A stretch of DNA of 64,000 bases from Streptomyces subrutilus (GTDB lineage Bacteria; Actinomycetota; Actinomycetes; Streptomycetales; Streptomycetaceae), in assembly GCF_008704535.1 (NCBI RefSeq), contig NZ_CP023701.1, positions 3,038,001-3,102,000 on the forward strand, read 5' to 3'. Every line of letters starts with the position of its first letter. Within the stretch, counting starts at the first letter, position 1. Position numbers and translations under genes: made by a program. Below are positions 35,501 through 44,200 of the stretch, one piece after another. The notes below the pieces were generated by a model. That model saw nothing but the letters and a program-made list of their open reading frames with translations. It searched no databases and had not been told where the DNA came from.

Positions 35501-35677
35501 CGACCAATCCTCCGTAGAGCGAACGGGCCCCGGGCTGATACAACCGTCCCCGCGCACGCCGGTGAACGGCGGCGGGCGGCCCCTGGTCACAATGGCGCAA
35601 CATCCGGGGTCCCCGTGCAACTCTCCGCGAGCGACAGGCATCACCTACATACACGACGCAGAAATCGGGGGACAGCA

Positions 35678-36562
35678 ATGCAACGCCAGAGAGCCATAAT
35701 CCGCACGCTCGGGGTGGTCACCGCCGTCGCGCTCGCCGCGACCGCCTGCGGTCCGCAGAAGTCGGAGTCCGCCGGCCCCGCTTCCCCGGTCTCCGCCTCG
35801 CCCACGGCGGGCACCTCCCCCGAAGCCTCCCCGACCACCGACGACAAGCCGGGCGGGGCCTCCCCCTCGCCTTCGGCGTCGGCCTCCGCGTCGGCCTCCC
35901 CGTCCGCCTCCGCCTCGCCCTCTCCGACGGTGAAGCAGATCATGGCGAACGGCGACGACTCCGACCAGGTGCGCGAGCTCCAGGCGCGCCTGAAGCAGCT
36001 CAAGCTGATGTCGGTGGCGCCGACCGGCTTCTACGGTTCGAAGACGACCGCCGCGGTCAAGTCCTTCCAGTCGAAGAACGGGCTGCCCGGCACCGGTTCG
36101 GTCGACGCGGCCACCTGGAAGAAGATCCAGGGCGCCAGCAAGAAGCCCACCGCCGACGAGCTGCGTCCGCCGGAGGTCATCGAGGCCGACGCGCCGGACC
36201 CGCGCTGCATGCAGGGCCGGGTCATGTGCATCAGCAAGGAGAGCCGCACGCTCGCCTGGATGATCGACGGCAAGACGGTCTCCACGATGGACGTGCGCTT
36301 CGGCTCGGAGAACACCCCGACCCGCGAGGGCGTCTTCAACGTGGGGTGGAAGGCCAAGGACTGGACGTCGACGATCTACCACACGCCCATGCCGTACGCG
36401 ATGTTCTTCAGCGGCGGCCAGGCGGTGCACTACTCGGCCGACTTCGCGGCCCGCGGCTACGCCGGCGCCTCGCACGGCTGCGTCAACGTGCGGGACAAGG
36501 GCAAGCTGTCGGCCCTGTTCGACCAGGTGCAGGTCGGCGACAAGGTCGTCGTCTACTGGTAG
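35678..36562 (+). CDS. L,D-transpeptidase lipoprotein with peptidoglycan-binding domain
   Basis: A 294-residue cell-wall enzyme. The signal peptide ends VALAATAC, so Cys24 is the lipidation site. A low-complexity Ser/Pro/Ala linker spans about residues 30-88. A PG-binding-1 domain follows (SDQVRELQARLKQLKLM, then GFYGSKTTAAVKSFQSKNGL). The L,D-transpeptidase catalytic domain ends HYSADFAARGYAGASHGCVN, with nucleophile Cys268 and His266. It would form 3-3 peptidoglycan cross-links outside the membrane. The long linker suits reaching through the wall. It diverges from the mutase gene. Confidence 0.9.
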   Translation: MQRQRAIIRTLGVVTAVALAATACGPQKSESAGPASPVSASPTAGTSPEASPTTDDKPGGASPSPSASASASASPSASASPSPTVKQIMANGDDSDQVRELQARLKQLKLMSVAPTGFYGSKTTAAVKSFQSKNGLPGTGSVDAATWKKIQGASKKPTADELRPPEVIEADAPDPRCMQGRVMCISKESRTLAWMIDGKTVSTMDVRFGSENTPTREGVFNVGWKAKDWTSTIYHTPMPYAMFFSGGQAVHYSADFAARGYAGASHGCVNVRDKGKLSALFDQVQVGDKVVVYW

Positions 36563-36630
36563 GCCGCGGTCCGGGGGCCGCGGGTGCGCGGCGTCCGGCA
36601 GGGACCGGAGCGGCGGGCCGGAGGGTGAGG

Positions 36631-36669
36631 GGCGCGGGCAGGGCCGGGGGAACGTGCCCCGCCCGCGCC
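36631..36669. terminator. Hairpin between convergent L,D-transpeptidase and anti-sigma genes
   Basis: GGCGCGGGCAGGGC (36631-36644) pairs with GCCCCGCCCGCGCC (36656-36669) with one mismatch across an 11-nt loop, about 70 bp after the L,D-transpeptidase stop. Confidence 0.6.
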
Positions 36670-36810
36670 GGTTGCGCAGAGCCCAGGGGTACGGGGGGAA
36701 CCCCGGCTCATGCGCGGCCGATGACCAGTCGGCTCGATATGTACTGCGCCGTGGATTCGAAAAGTGTTACAGGCGGGTCAGCGGATGTTCGAGGGCGGCT
36801 TCGGGAGGCG

Positions 36811-37944
36811 TCAGCCGCGGCCCGTCAGCGCCGGGCCGCCCGGTCGCGCCGGGCCGAGCGTGGGCGCCTTGAGCAGGTCGCGGCCGCCGAAGCCGCCCGC
36901 GGACGCGCCGGAGCGGGGCGGTGCTCCGGGCGGGCCGGGTGAGCCCGGCCTGTCGCCGTCGCCGCGCTGGCCGGCGACCGCGCCGGCCAGCAGGGCGTCG
37001 CAGTAGCGTTTGATGCGGTTGAGACCGCTGGCCAGGTGCGTGAGCTTCTCCCGGCGGTCCTCGTCGAGCCGGCCCTCGCGGTAGGCCCGGCACAGCTCCG
37101 GGGCCCGCTGCCGGGCCTCCCGGTCGCGGTCCCGGTCCTTGGCGCCGCCGTTGGCGAAGGTGTCCCGGTTGCCCTCCGTGCCGCCGCCCGCGTCGTCCGC
37201 GCCGCCGCCCTCCGTGGCGCCCTGCCGCTCGCGGTCCGGGCCGCCGCCGTCCGTCCCGCCCGCGGAGACCCCGCCGAGGATGCCGTCCCCGGTGCCGCCG
37301 TCGGGCCGGGCGGGTGCGTACGGGTCCGGGGCGCGGGTCGCCCCGCCCGGGCCCGGCGAGGGGGCCGGGTCACCGCGCTGCGGGGTGGGCCGCGGCTGCG
37401 GGTCGAGGGTGGCGGGGCCGGCGTCCGGGGAGTCGTTCCCGTCGGCGCTGACCGACGCGGCCGGCGCCGGACCCGCGCCGTCGTACCGGTCCCCGTCCAG
37501 CAGCCCGGCCCCGGCCGCGGCGGCCAGACCGCCCACGGCGACGCTGGCGAGGGCGGCCGCGAGCCCGAAGCGCACCGGCCGGCGGGAGCGGGAGCGCGAG
37601 GGGGCGACCGGCGTCAGCCGGCCGAGGTCGAGCAGGGTGACGCCGGGCTCGGCTCCGGGCCCGGACCCCGCGGCGCGGGCCGCACCGGCGCTCCGTACCG
37701 CACCGGCGGGCTTCGCGCCGCGCGCCGCGCGGGCCACCCGGAAGGCGGCCAGGGCCGCGGCCTCGCCGGGGAGTTCATCGGGGGCGGGGGGCCGCGGGGC
37801 CAGTGCGTCGAGGGCGGCGCGCAGTCGGGCGGCTTCGGCCGGGGCGCGGGTACCGGCGACCGGACCCACCGGCTCCGCGGGTTCTCCGCGCAGCAGTCGG
37901 TCCGCGGCGGCTTCGTCCAGCCACCTGTCGCGCTCGTCGGCCAT
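36811..37944 (-). CDS. Probable transmembrane anti-sigma factor
   Basis: A 377-residue protein. The cytoplasmic part begins MADERDRWLDEAAADRLLRG and includes an Ala-rich helical segment. A membrane helix lies near residues 160-185 (FGLAAALASVAVGGLAAAAG). An extracellular tail of about 190 residues is rich in Gly, Asp, Pro and Arg and contains two cysteines, in APELCRAYREG and NRIKRYCDALL, that could sense redox or bind a ligand. The ATG overlaps the sigma gene stop by one base (TGATG), so it is coupled and should hold that sigma factor inactive at the membrane. The family assignment rests on layout more than motif. Confidence 0.7.
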   Translation of the reverse strand: MADERDRWLDEAAADRLLRGEPAEPVGPVAGTRAPAEAARLRAALDALAPRPPAPDELPGEAAALAAFRVARAARGAKPAGAVRSAGAARAAGSGPGAEPGVTLLDLGRLTPVAPSRSRSRRPVRFGLAAALASVAVGGLAAAAGAGLLDGDRYDGAGPAPAASVSADGNDSPDAGPATLDPQPRPTPQRGDPAPSPGPGGATRAPDPYAPARPDGGTGDGILGGVSAGGTDGGGPDRERQGATEGGGADDAGGGTEGNRDTFANGGAKDRDRDREARQRAPELCRAYREGRLDEDRREKLTHLASGLNRIKRYCDALLAGAVAGQRGDGDRPGSPGPPGAPPRSGASAGGFGGRDLLKAPTLGPARPGGPALTGRG

Positions 37945-38726
37945 CACATGTCCTTCTGCGTCCGCCAACGTGAATGCGTCACACCGGTTTGTTCTACGAG
38001 GCCCCCGCCGTGGCCGCGCTGCGCGGGTACGGCGTCGAGATCCCTCCCGCCCCCGCCGTCCCATGCCTGGCCACCGGCATTATGGCCGACCCCGGCCCGC
38101 ACGACCGAGTCCGTTTCGGCCCCCGCCGCCCGGCCCGGCCCGAAGTCGCCGCTCACGCCTTCGGCGCCCAGCAGCTCCGCCAGCTTCTTCAGGCCGCGGT
38201 GCGCGGCGGTGCGCACCGCGCCGGGGCGCTTGCCGAGGGTCTCGGCGGCGCTCTTGGCGTCGAGGCCGACGACCACGCGCAGGACGACGGCCTCGGCCTG
38301 GTCCTGGGGGAGCTGGGCGATCAGCGCCATGGTCAGCCCGGTGGAGAGGGACTCCATGGCGGCGCCCGCGGTGTCGCACTCGGCGGCCCACCCGGTGAGT
38401 TCGGTGTCGTCGCCGCCGATGGCGGGGCGGCGGCCGCGCATCCGGATGTGGTCGAGGGCCCGGTTGCGGGCGATGCGGGCGGCCCAGCCGCGGAAGCGGT
38501 CGGCGTCACCGGTGAAGGAGTCGACGTCGCGGGCGATCTGGAGCCAGGCCTCGGAGGCCACGTCCTCCGCGTCGCCCTCGCCGACGAGGGTGCGCACGTA
38601 TCCGAGCAGGCGCGGGTGCACGGCGCGGTACACAGCACGGAACGCGTCCTCGTCGCCGTCCTGTGCCGCGAGCACCGCGGCGGTCAGCTCCGCGTCGTCC
38701 CCCAGCAAAGTCCCCAACCCGTTCAC
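37944..38726 (-). CDS. ECF RNA polymerase sigma factor
   Basis: About 260 residues. Region 2 is HPRLLGYVRTLVGEGDAEDV and EAWLQIARDVDSF, with FRGWAARIARNRALDHIRMR. Region 4 is LPQDQAEAVVLRVVVGLDAK and SAAETLGKRPGAVRTAAHRG. About 70 further residues rich in Gly and charged amino acids follow region 4. GTG 38726 is the best start, but a TTG at 38747 is possible. It is operon-linked to the membrane anti-sigma downstream and probably activates its own promoter in the long upstream gap. Confidence 0.85.
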   Translation of the reverse strand: MNGLGTLLGDDAELTAAVLAAQDGDEDAFRAVYRAVHPRLLGYVRTLVGEGDAEDVASEAWLQIARDVDSFTGDADRFRGWAARIARNRALDHIRMRGRRPAIGGDDTELTGWAAECDTAGAAMESLSTGLTMALIAQLPQDQAEAVVLRVVVGLDAKSAAETLGKRPGAVRTAAHRGLKKLAELLGAEGVSGDFGPGRAAGAETDSVVRAGVGHNAGGQAWDGGGGRDLDAVPAQRGHGGGLVEQTGVTHSRWRTQKDM

Positions 38727-39283
38727 TGTCCTGTACGTCTGGCGCAAATCAGCACGTTACGGCTTTCGCGCACCGCCGTCCACGAGTTGTACAACGAGCA
38801 ACCAACCCTGCGCGGAGCGAGGTGTGACACAAAACGCACTCGGGGCGCTGACAGGGGTACGGGCTTGTCGCACGAGCCCGTGACGGACGGCGACCGGGGC
38901 CTCTCCTGTGGGGGGTGGCGGCCTCGGTCGTCGTCCCCTTTCCGGGCCCGTCGCGCCCGCCGGCCCGGGGCCGGCCCGTCATCCTTTCGGTTCGCTTCCG
39001 GGCACCGCGCCCGCCCGGACCCGCCGCTCGCCGGCCCCGCGCGCCCGGCCCGGCCCGGCCCGATGCGGGCGCCGGGCTCCGCCGATGGGCCGACTGCGGA
39101 GGAATTCGGGCTATTTGCCCCTGTGGGATAGTCCGTCCGTGCCTGTTTGATCACACCGATGACCCCCGCGCAAGGGAACCGACAAAGCGTCGCTACGATG
39201 TCCGGGGCCGGTGGACCGTACCCGGCCGGGCCCGACCGACAAAGAAGCCGGCTGGCCCCCGCCCCGCTTCCGGAGGGTTTTCC
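38727..39283. other. 557-bp divergent intergenic region between sigma factor and sdhC
   Basis: No convincing gene. It should contain the sigma factor promoter (leftwards) and the sdh promoter (rightwards). Visible elements are a 10-bp palindrome, GTTGTACAAC (38786-38795), about 60 nt upstream of the sigma start, and a TACGAT -10-like hexamer (39194-39199) about 85 nt before sdhC. I found no TGTGAA-type Rex site for the sdh operon. Confidence 0.5.
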
Positions 39284-39664
39284 GTGCCGGCTGGAACGTT
39301 GTACCGCGGCCGGGAAGGAATGTGGTCCTGGGTGGCTCATCGAGTCACCGGCGTCCTCATTTTCTTCTTCCTGTTCGTACACGTCCTCGACACCGCACTC
39401 GTCCGCGTCTCTCCCGAGGCGTACGACGATGTAGTGGCTACCTACAAGACCCCGATCGTCGCGCTGCTGGAGTACGGCCTCGTCGCCGCCATCCTCTTCC
39501 ACGCGCTCAACGGTCTCCGTGTCATCGCCGTGGACTTCTGGTCCAAGGGCCCGCGCTACCAGAAGCAGATGCTCTGGACCGTCGTGGGCATCTGGATCGT
39601 GCTGATGGTCGGGGCTCTCTACCCCGTCCTGGGCCACGCCTACCTCGAACTGTTCGGGAAGTGA
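39284..39664 (+). CDS. sdhC: Succinate dehydrogenase cytochrome b556 subunit
   Basis: A 126-residue membrane anchor with three hydrophobic helices. The start AGTLYRGREGMWSWVAHRVT is characteristic of actinobacterial SdhC, and FHALNGLRV carries the haem-ligand region His. With SdhD it binds haem b and quinone at the membrane face of complex II. GGAGGG lies 7 nt before GTG 39284. It is the first gene of sdhCDAB, with 5 bp to sdhD. Confidence 0.94.
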   Translation: MPAGTLYRGREGMWSWVAHRVTGVLIFFFLFVHVLDTALVRVSPEAYDDVVATYKTPIVALLEYGLVAAILFHALNGLRVIAVDFWSKGPRYQKQMLWTVVGIWIVLMVGALYPVLGHAYLELFGK

Positions 39665-39669
39665 CACGC

Positions 39670-40152
39670 ATGTCCTCTGACACTTCTTCCGCCAAGGTCA
39701 TCGGCGACGTCGAGGGCGCGAGCCTGTACGACGTCGATCACCCAGCGCCGTACATCGAGGCCCCGCGCAAGCGCACCGCCAAGACCCCGCGCTCGACCCG
39801 CGGCAACTTCGAGATGGCCGCGTGGCTCTTCATGCGCCTGTCGGGCGTCGTGCTGGTCGTGCTCGTCATCGGCCACCTCGTCATCCAGCTGGTGCTGGAC
39901 GGCGGCGTCTCCAAGATCGGCTTCGCCTTCGTGGCCGGCCGCTGGGCGTCCCCGTTCTGGCAGGTCTGGGACCTGCTGATGCTGTGGCTGGCCATGCTGC
40001 ACGGCTCCAACGGCCTGCGCACCGTCATCAACGACTACGCGGAGCGCGCCAACACGCGGCTGTGGCTGAAGGGCCTGCTCTACACCGCCACGGTGTTCAC
40101 CATCCTTCTGGGCACGCTGGTGATCTTCACCTTCGACCCGAACATCCGCTAG
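39670..40152 (+). CDS. sdhD: Succinate dehydrogenase hydrophobic membrane anchor
   Basis: A 160-residue anchor: about 50 hydrophilic residues, then three membrane helices. FMRLSGVVLVVLVIGHLVIQ contains a His in the haem region and MLHGSNGLRTVINDYAER is conserved between helices. It pairs with SdhC. ATG 39670 lies 5 bp after the sdhC stop and the next gene, sdhA, begins 23 bp downstream. Confidence 0.94.
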   Translation: MSSDTSSAKVIGDVEGASLYDVDHPAPYIEAPRKRTAKTPRSTRGNFEMAAWLFMRLSGVVLVVLVIGHLVIQLVLDGGVSKIGFAFVAGRWASPFWQVWDLLMLWLAMLHGSNGLRTVINDYAERANTRLWLKGLLYTATVFTILLGTLVIFTFDPNIR

Positions 40153-40175
40153 GCAACGGGGCTGAGGCGAAACCA

Positions 40176-41930
40176 ATGAAGATCCACAAGTACGACACCG
40201 TCATCGTCGGCGCGGGCGGCGCGGGCATGCGCGCCGCCATCGAGTCGACGAAGCGCAGCCGCACCGCGGTGCTGACGAAGCTCTACCCCACCCGCTCCCA
40301 CACGGGCGCCGCGCAGGGCGGCATGGCCGCCGCGCTGGCCAACGTGGAGGAGGACAACTGGGAGTGGCACACCTTCGACACGGTCAAGGGCGGCGACTAC
40401 CTGGTCGACCAGGACGCCGCCGAGATCCTCGCGAAGGAGGCCATCGACGCGGTCCTCGACCTGGAGAAGATGGGCCTGCCGTTCAACCGCACCCCGGACG
40501 GCACCATCGACCAGCGCCGTTTCGGCGGCCACTCCCGCAACCACGGCGAGGCCCCGGTCCGCCGGTCCTGCTACGCCGCGGACCGCACCGGCCACATGAT
40601 CCTCCAGACGCTCTACCAGAACTGCGTCAAGGAGGGCGTGGAGTTCTTCAACGAGTTCTACGTCCTGGACCAGCTCCTGGTCGAGGAGGACGGCGTCAAG
40701 AAGTCGGCCGGCGTGGTCGCGTACGAGCTCGCCACCGGCGAGATCCACGTGTTCCACGCGAAGTCCGTCATCTACGCCTCCGGCGGCACCGGCAAGTTCT
40801 TCAAGGTGACCTCCAACGCGCACACCCTCACCGGTGACGGCCAGGCGGCCTGCTACCGGCGCGGTCTGCCGCTGGAGGACATGGAGTTCTTCCAGTTCCA
40901 CCCGACGGGCATCTGGCGCATGGGCATCCTGCTGACGGAGGGCGCCCGCGGTGAGGGCGGCATCCTCCGCAACAAGGACGGCGAGCGCTTCATGGAGAAG
41001 TACGCGCCGGTCATGAAGGACCTCGCGTCCCGTGACGTCGTCTCGCGCTCCATCTACACCGAGATCCGCGAGGGCCGCGGCTGCGGCCCGGCCGGCGACC
41101 ACGTGTACTTGGACCTGACGCACCTCCCGCCGGAGCAGCTCGACGCGAAGCTCCCGGACATCACCGAGTTCGCGCGCACGTACCTGGGCATCGAGCCGTA
41201 CACGGACCCGATCCCGATCCAGCCCACCGCGCACTACGCCATGGGCGGCATCCCGACGAACGTCGAGGGCGAGGTCCTGGCGGACAACACCACCGTCGTC
41301 CCGGGCCTGTACGCGGCCGGCGAGGTCGCGTGCGTGTCGGTGCACGGCGCGAACCGCCTGGGCACCAACTCGCTGCTGGACATCAACGTCTTCGGCAAGC
41401 GCTCGGGCATCGCGGCCGCGGCCTACGCCCACGCCCACGACTACGTCGAGCTCCCGGAGAACCCGGCGCAGCAGGTCGTCGACCTCGTCGAGCAGCTGCG
41501 CAACTCCACGGGCCACGAGCGGGTCGCCGACCTGCGTCTGGAGCTCCAGGAGACGATGGACGCGTGCGTGATGGTCTTCCGTACGGAGCAGACCATCAAG
41601 ACCGCGGTCGACAAGATCGCGGAGCTGCGCGAGCGCTACCGGAACGTGTCCGTCCAGGACAAGGGCAAGCGCTTCAACACGGACCTGCTGGAGGCCATCG
41701 AGCTGGGCAACCTGCTCGACCTGGCCGAGGTCATGGCCGTGTCCGCGCTGGCGCGCAAGGAGTCCCGCGGCGGCCACTACCGCGAGGACTACCCGAACCG
41801 CGACGACGTCAACTTCATGCGCCACACCATGGCGTACCGCGAGGTCGGCGACGACGGCAGGGACTCCGTCCGGCTGGACTACAAGCCCGTCGTCGTCACC
41901 CGCTACCAGCCGATGGAGCGTAAGTACTGA
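40176..41930 (+). CDS. sdhA: Succinate dehydrogenase flavoprotein subunit
   Basis: A 584-residue catalytic subunit that oxidises succinate to fumarate in the TCA cycle. It shows the dinucleotide-binding VIVGAGGAGMRAAIES, the FAD-attachment segment TRSHTGAAQGGMAAAL (His is the covalent flavin site), FHPTGIWRMGILLTEGARGE at the active site and HGANRLGTNSLLD. The length is normal for the family. Its stop overlaps the sdhB ATG by one base (TGATG). Confidence 0.97.
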   Translation: MKIHKYDTVIVGAGGAGMRAAIESTKRSRTAVLTKLYPTRSHTGAAQGGMAAALANVEEDNWEWHTFDTVKGGDYLVDQDAAEILAKEAIDAVLDLEKMGLPFNRTPDGTIDQRRFGGHSRNHGEAPVRRSCYAADRTGHMILQTLYQNCVKEGVEFFNEFYVLDQLLVEEDGVKKSAGVVAYELATGEIHVFHAKSVIYASGGTGKFFKVTSNAHTLTGDGQAACYRRGLPLEDMEFFQFHPTGIWRMGILLTEGARGEGGILRNKDGERFMEKYAPVMKDLASRDVVSRSIYTEIREGRGCGPAGDHVYLDLTHLPPEQLDAKLPDITEFARTYLGIEPYTDPIPIQPTAHYAMGGIPTNVEGEVLADNTTVVPGLYAAGEVACVSVHGANRLGTNSLLDINVFGKRSGIAAAAYAHAHDYVELPENPAQQVVDLVEQLRNSTGHERVADLRLELQETMDACVMVFRTEQTIKTAVDKIAELRERYRNVSVQDKGKRFNTDLLEAIELGNLLDLAEVMAVSALARKESRGGHYREDYPNRDDVNFMRHTMAYREVGDDGRDSVRLDYKPVVVTRYQPMERKY

Positions 41931-42697
41931 TGGCCACCCCGACCCTGTCCAAGACGGACGCGATGGAGGCGGCGGCCGCCGCCTCGCCGTTCATCACGGT
42001 CACCTTCCGGATCCGCCGCTTCAACCCCGAGATCTCCGACGAGTCTCAGTGGCAGGACTTCCAGATCGAGATCGACCCGAAGGAGCGCGTGCTCGACGGT
42101 CTCCACAAGATCAAGTGGGACCTCGACGGCACGCTCACCTTCCGCCGCTCGTGCGCGCACGGCATCTGCGGCTCCGACGCGATGCGGATCAACGGCAAGA
42201 ACAGGCTCGCCTGCAAGACGCTGATCAAGGACATCAACCCGGAGAAGCCGATCACCGTCGAGGCCATCAAGGGCCTCACGGTGATGAAGGACCTCGTGGT
42301 CGACATGGAGCCCTTCTTCCAGGCCTACCGCGACGTCATGCCGTTCCTGGTCACCAAGGGCAACGAGCCGACGCGCGAGCGCCTGCAGTCCGCCGAGGAC
42401 CGCGAGCGCTTCGACGACACCACCAAGTGCATCCTGTGCGCCGCGTGCACCTCCTCGTGCCCGGTGTTCTGGAACGACGGCCAGTACTTCGGCCCGGCGG
42501 CGATCGTCAACGCGCACCGCTTCATCTTCGACTCGCGCGACGAGGCCGGAGAGCAGCGGCTGGAGATCCTCAACGACAAGGACGGCGTGTGGCGTTGCCG
42601 CACGACCTTCAACTGCACCGACGCGTGCCCCCGCGGCATCGAGGTCACCAAGGCGATCCAGGAAGTCAAGCGCGCCCTGATCACACGCCGCTTCTGA
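41930..42697 (+). CDS. sdhB: Succinate dehydrogenase iron-sulfur subunit
   Basis: A 255-residue electron-transfer subunit. The N-terminal ferredoxin domain has SCAHGICGSDAM and a later Cys in NRLACK for the 2Fe-2S cluster. The C-terminal domain has CILCAACTSSCP and CRTTFNCTDACPRGI for the 4Fe-4S and 3Fe-4S clusters. It passes electrons from SdhA to the quinone site in SdhC/D. It is coupled to sdhA by a one-base overlap and followed by a strong terminator. Confidence 0.97.
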   Translation: MATPTLSKTDAMEAAAAASPFITVTFRIRRFNPEISDESQWQDFQIEIDPKERVLDGLHKIKWDLDGTLTFRRSCAHGICGSDAMRINGKNRLACKTLIKDINPEKPITVEAIKGLTVMKDLVVDMEPFFQAYRDVMPFLVTKGNEPTRERLQSAEDRERFDDTTKCILCAACTSSCPVFWNDGQYFGPAAIVNAHRFIFDSRDEAGEQRLEILNDKDGVWRCRTTFNCTDACPRGIEVTKAIQEVKRALITRRF

Positions 42698-42750
42698 TCC
42701 GCCGGCGGGCCCCCGCGGCGGCTGCCGCCCGGACCGCCACCGCCGTACGA

Positions 42751-42788
42751 GGCCCCGTGCCCCGGACCACCGTCCGGGGCACGGGGCC
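42751..42788 (+). terminator. Terminator of the sdhCDAB operon
   Basis: A perfect 17-bp stem, GGCCCCGTGCCCCGGAC (42751-42767) with its complement (42772-42788), closes a 4-nt loop about 55 bp after the sdhB stop. Confidence 0.9.
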
Positions 42789-42879
42789 CCGGCGCGTTCC
42801 GGGCCGCGCGCGCCGCCCCGCGCCGCGGTCCGCTCACGGGGGGGTACGCGGGGGCGGGGGCTGTGGAAGGATCGGCCGC

Positions 42880-43461
42880 ATGAGCGACCAGCAGCCGAAC
42901 CCCTACGCGAGCGACCCGGGCCGGGGAGGCCCGCAGCCCGGTCCCGCGGGCCCGGAGGACTACCGCTGGGGCCCGGGCGAGTCGGGCTACGGCTACCCGC
43001 ACGCTCCCGGCGGGGCGGGTTACGGCTACCCGCACCCCCATCCGGCGGCCCCCGCCCATCAGCCGACCCTCGCCGGCCCCGGCTTCTCCGCGCCCCCCTA
43101 CGGCCCGTTCCCGGGCGGTGGCGGGATGCTCTCGCTGGGCGACATCAGCGTCGTCGGCGACCAGATCGTCACCCCGTCGGGGACGATGCCGCTGCGGGGC
43201 TCGATCTGGAACGCCACGGACTTCTCGCGCACCGAGGAGAGGATCCCGACCCACGCCATCGTGCTGGCGGTCGTCTTCGCGGTGTTCTGCCTGCTCGGCC
43301 TGCTCTTCCTGCTGATGAAGGAGAAGGTCACCACCGGCTACGTCCAGGTGACCGTCTCCGGCGGCGGCCGCCACCACGCCACGATGATCCCGGCGGTGGA
43401 CGCGCACACGTACGCCTGGGTGATGTCACAGGTCAACCAGGCCCGCGCGCTCGGTTTCTGA
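42880..43461 (+). CDS. Single-pass membrane protein of unknown function
   Basis: A 193-residue protein. About 85 Pro/Gly/Tyr-rich residues (PYASDPGRGGPQPGP, repeated YGYPH units) come first. A conserved segment, LSLGDISVVGDQIVTPSGTM, then PLRGSIWNATD, is followed by one membrane helix (AIVLAVVFAVFCLLGLLFLL). A C-terminal part contains VTTGYVQVTVSGGGRHH. I do not know its function; homologues are annotated as membrane proteins. It reads in the sdh direction but is separated from sdhB by the terminator. Confidence 0.75.
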   Translation: MSDQQPNPYASDPGRGGPQPGPAGPEDYRWGPGESGYGYPHAPGGAGYGYPHPHPAAPAHQPTLAGPGFSAPPYGPFPGGGGMLSLGDISVVGDQIVTPSGTMPLRGSIWNATDFSRTEERIPTHAIVLAVVFAVFCLLGLLFLLMKEKVTTGYVQVTVSGGGRHHATMIPAVDAHTYAWVMSQVNQARALGF

Positions 43462-43502
43462 GGGTCCGCCGGGGGCCTGCCCCGGTCCCGGTCCCCGCCC
43501 CG

Positions 43503-43697
43503 GTCCCCGCAAACCCGCTGGCGGCGCACGGCCGGGCGCACGGCCTCGCGGACGTCCGCGCGGTCGCGGCCGGCCTGCCCGCGCTCGTCCCGGGCGCGGT
43601 CCACCTCGAACTGCCGTGGGCGGGGCACCTGCCGTCGCTGGAGCGGCCGGCGGAGACGAGGGGGCTGCTGCTGGAGTTTCTGGCTCCGCTGCGCTGA
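43503..43697 (+). pseudogene. C-terminal remnant of an alpha/beta-hydrolase gene
   Basis: In this frame the + strand encodes about 64 residues ending LPWAGHLPSLERPAETRGLL and then LEFLAPLR with a stop at 43695-43697. The G-H-L-P-S-L-E-R-P segment with the catalytic His is typical of the C-terminus of many alpha/beta hydrolases. No nucleophile elbow, acid residue, start codon or ribosome binding site precedes it; the sequence directly upstream is the end of the membrane protein gene. It is therefore probably a decayed gene end. The rest of the 43462-43792 gap holds the promoter of the next gene. Confidence 0.6.
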
Positions 43698-43718
43698 AGC
43701 ACGGGGGGCGGACTTCGC

Positions 43719-43732
43719 TTGAACCTGTTCAA
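43719..43732 (+). promoter_or_regulatory. TTGAACNNGTTCAA operator 1, overlapping the -35
   Basis: The perfect palindrome TTGAACCTGTTCAA contains the -35 hexamer TTGAAC. The -10 TACAGT (43742-43747) follows after a 17-bp spacer. A twin palindrome lies at 43765-43778. The TetR-type protein encoded two genes downstream is the likely ligand. Confidence 0.72.
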
Positions 43733-43764
43733 AAAAGGCCCTACAGTGATCACCGTCGGGTTTA

Positions 43765-43778
43765 TTGAACACGTTCAA
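43765..43778 (+). promoter_or_regulatory. TTGAACNNGTTCAA operator 2, in the leader
   Basis: The perfect palindrome TTGAACACGTTCAA is 46 bp centre to centre from operator 1 and ends 14 nt before ATG 43793, so it lies just downstream of the predicted transcription start. Two sites flanking a promoter suggest cooperative repression. Confidence 0.72.
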
Positions 43779-43792
43779 GGGGGCTGAGGACT

Positions 43793-44197
43793 ATGGACCT
43801 CACCGTGGTCGCGTACGTCGTCTACCTGCTCATCAGCATCGGCCTCACCGTCTGGGTGGCCCGCACCCTCAGCCGCAACGGCCGGGTCTTCATCGGGGAC
43901 GTGCTCGCCGGGAACGAGAAGCTCGCCGACGCCGTCAACCAACTGCTGGTCGTCGGCTTCTACCTGGTGAACATCGGCTTCGTGACCCTCTACCTGCGCC
44001 AGACCGACGAGGTCCGCAGCGCCCGCGAGCTCTTCGAGGCGCTCTCGGTCAAGCTCGGCGTCGTCCTGCTGGTCCTCGGGGTCATGCACCTGGGCAACGT
44101 GTGGGTGCTCAACAGGATGCGCCGCCGGGGGATCGCGGAGCGCCGGCACACCCCGCCGGTCGCCCCCCAGGGGTGGACCGCACCGGCCGGGGCCTGA
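43793..44197 (+). CDS. Small integral membrane protein
   Basis: A 134-residue protein with three hydrophobic segments (about residues 5-22, 48-66 and 85-106) and a conserved-looking loop, FIGDVLAGNEKLADAVNQLL. I do not recognise a catalytic motif; it is annotated as a membrane protein in Streptomyces. It is the first gene after the twin TTGAACNNGTTCAA operators, and its stop is 3 nt before the DCC-family gene, so the two are co-transcribed. Confidence 0.82.
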   Translation: MDLTVVAYVVYLLISIGLTVWVARTLSRNGRVFIGDVLAGNEKLADAVNQLLVVGFYLVNIGFVTLYLRQTDEVRSARELFEALSVKLGVVLLVLGVMHLGNVWVLNRMRRRGIAERRHTPPVAPQGWTAPAGA

Positions 44198-44200
44198 GCC

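Noticed and set aside
35501..35677. Cobalamin riboswitch upstream of the mutase
   Set aside because: No B12-box-like conserved segment, and the region is only 177 bp and shared with a divergent gene.
38727..39283. Rex redox operator for sdhCDAB
   Set aside because: I searched the leader by eye for TGTGAA-N6-TTCACA-like sequence and found none.
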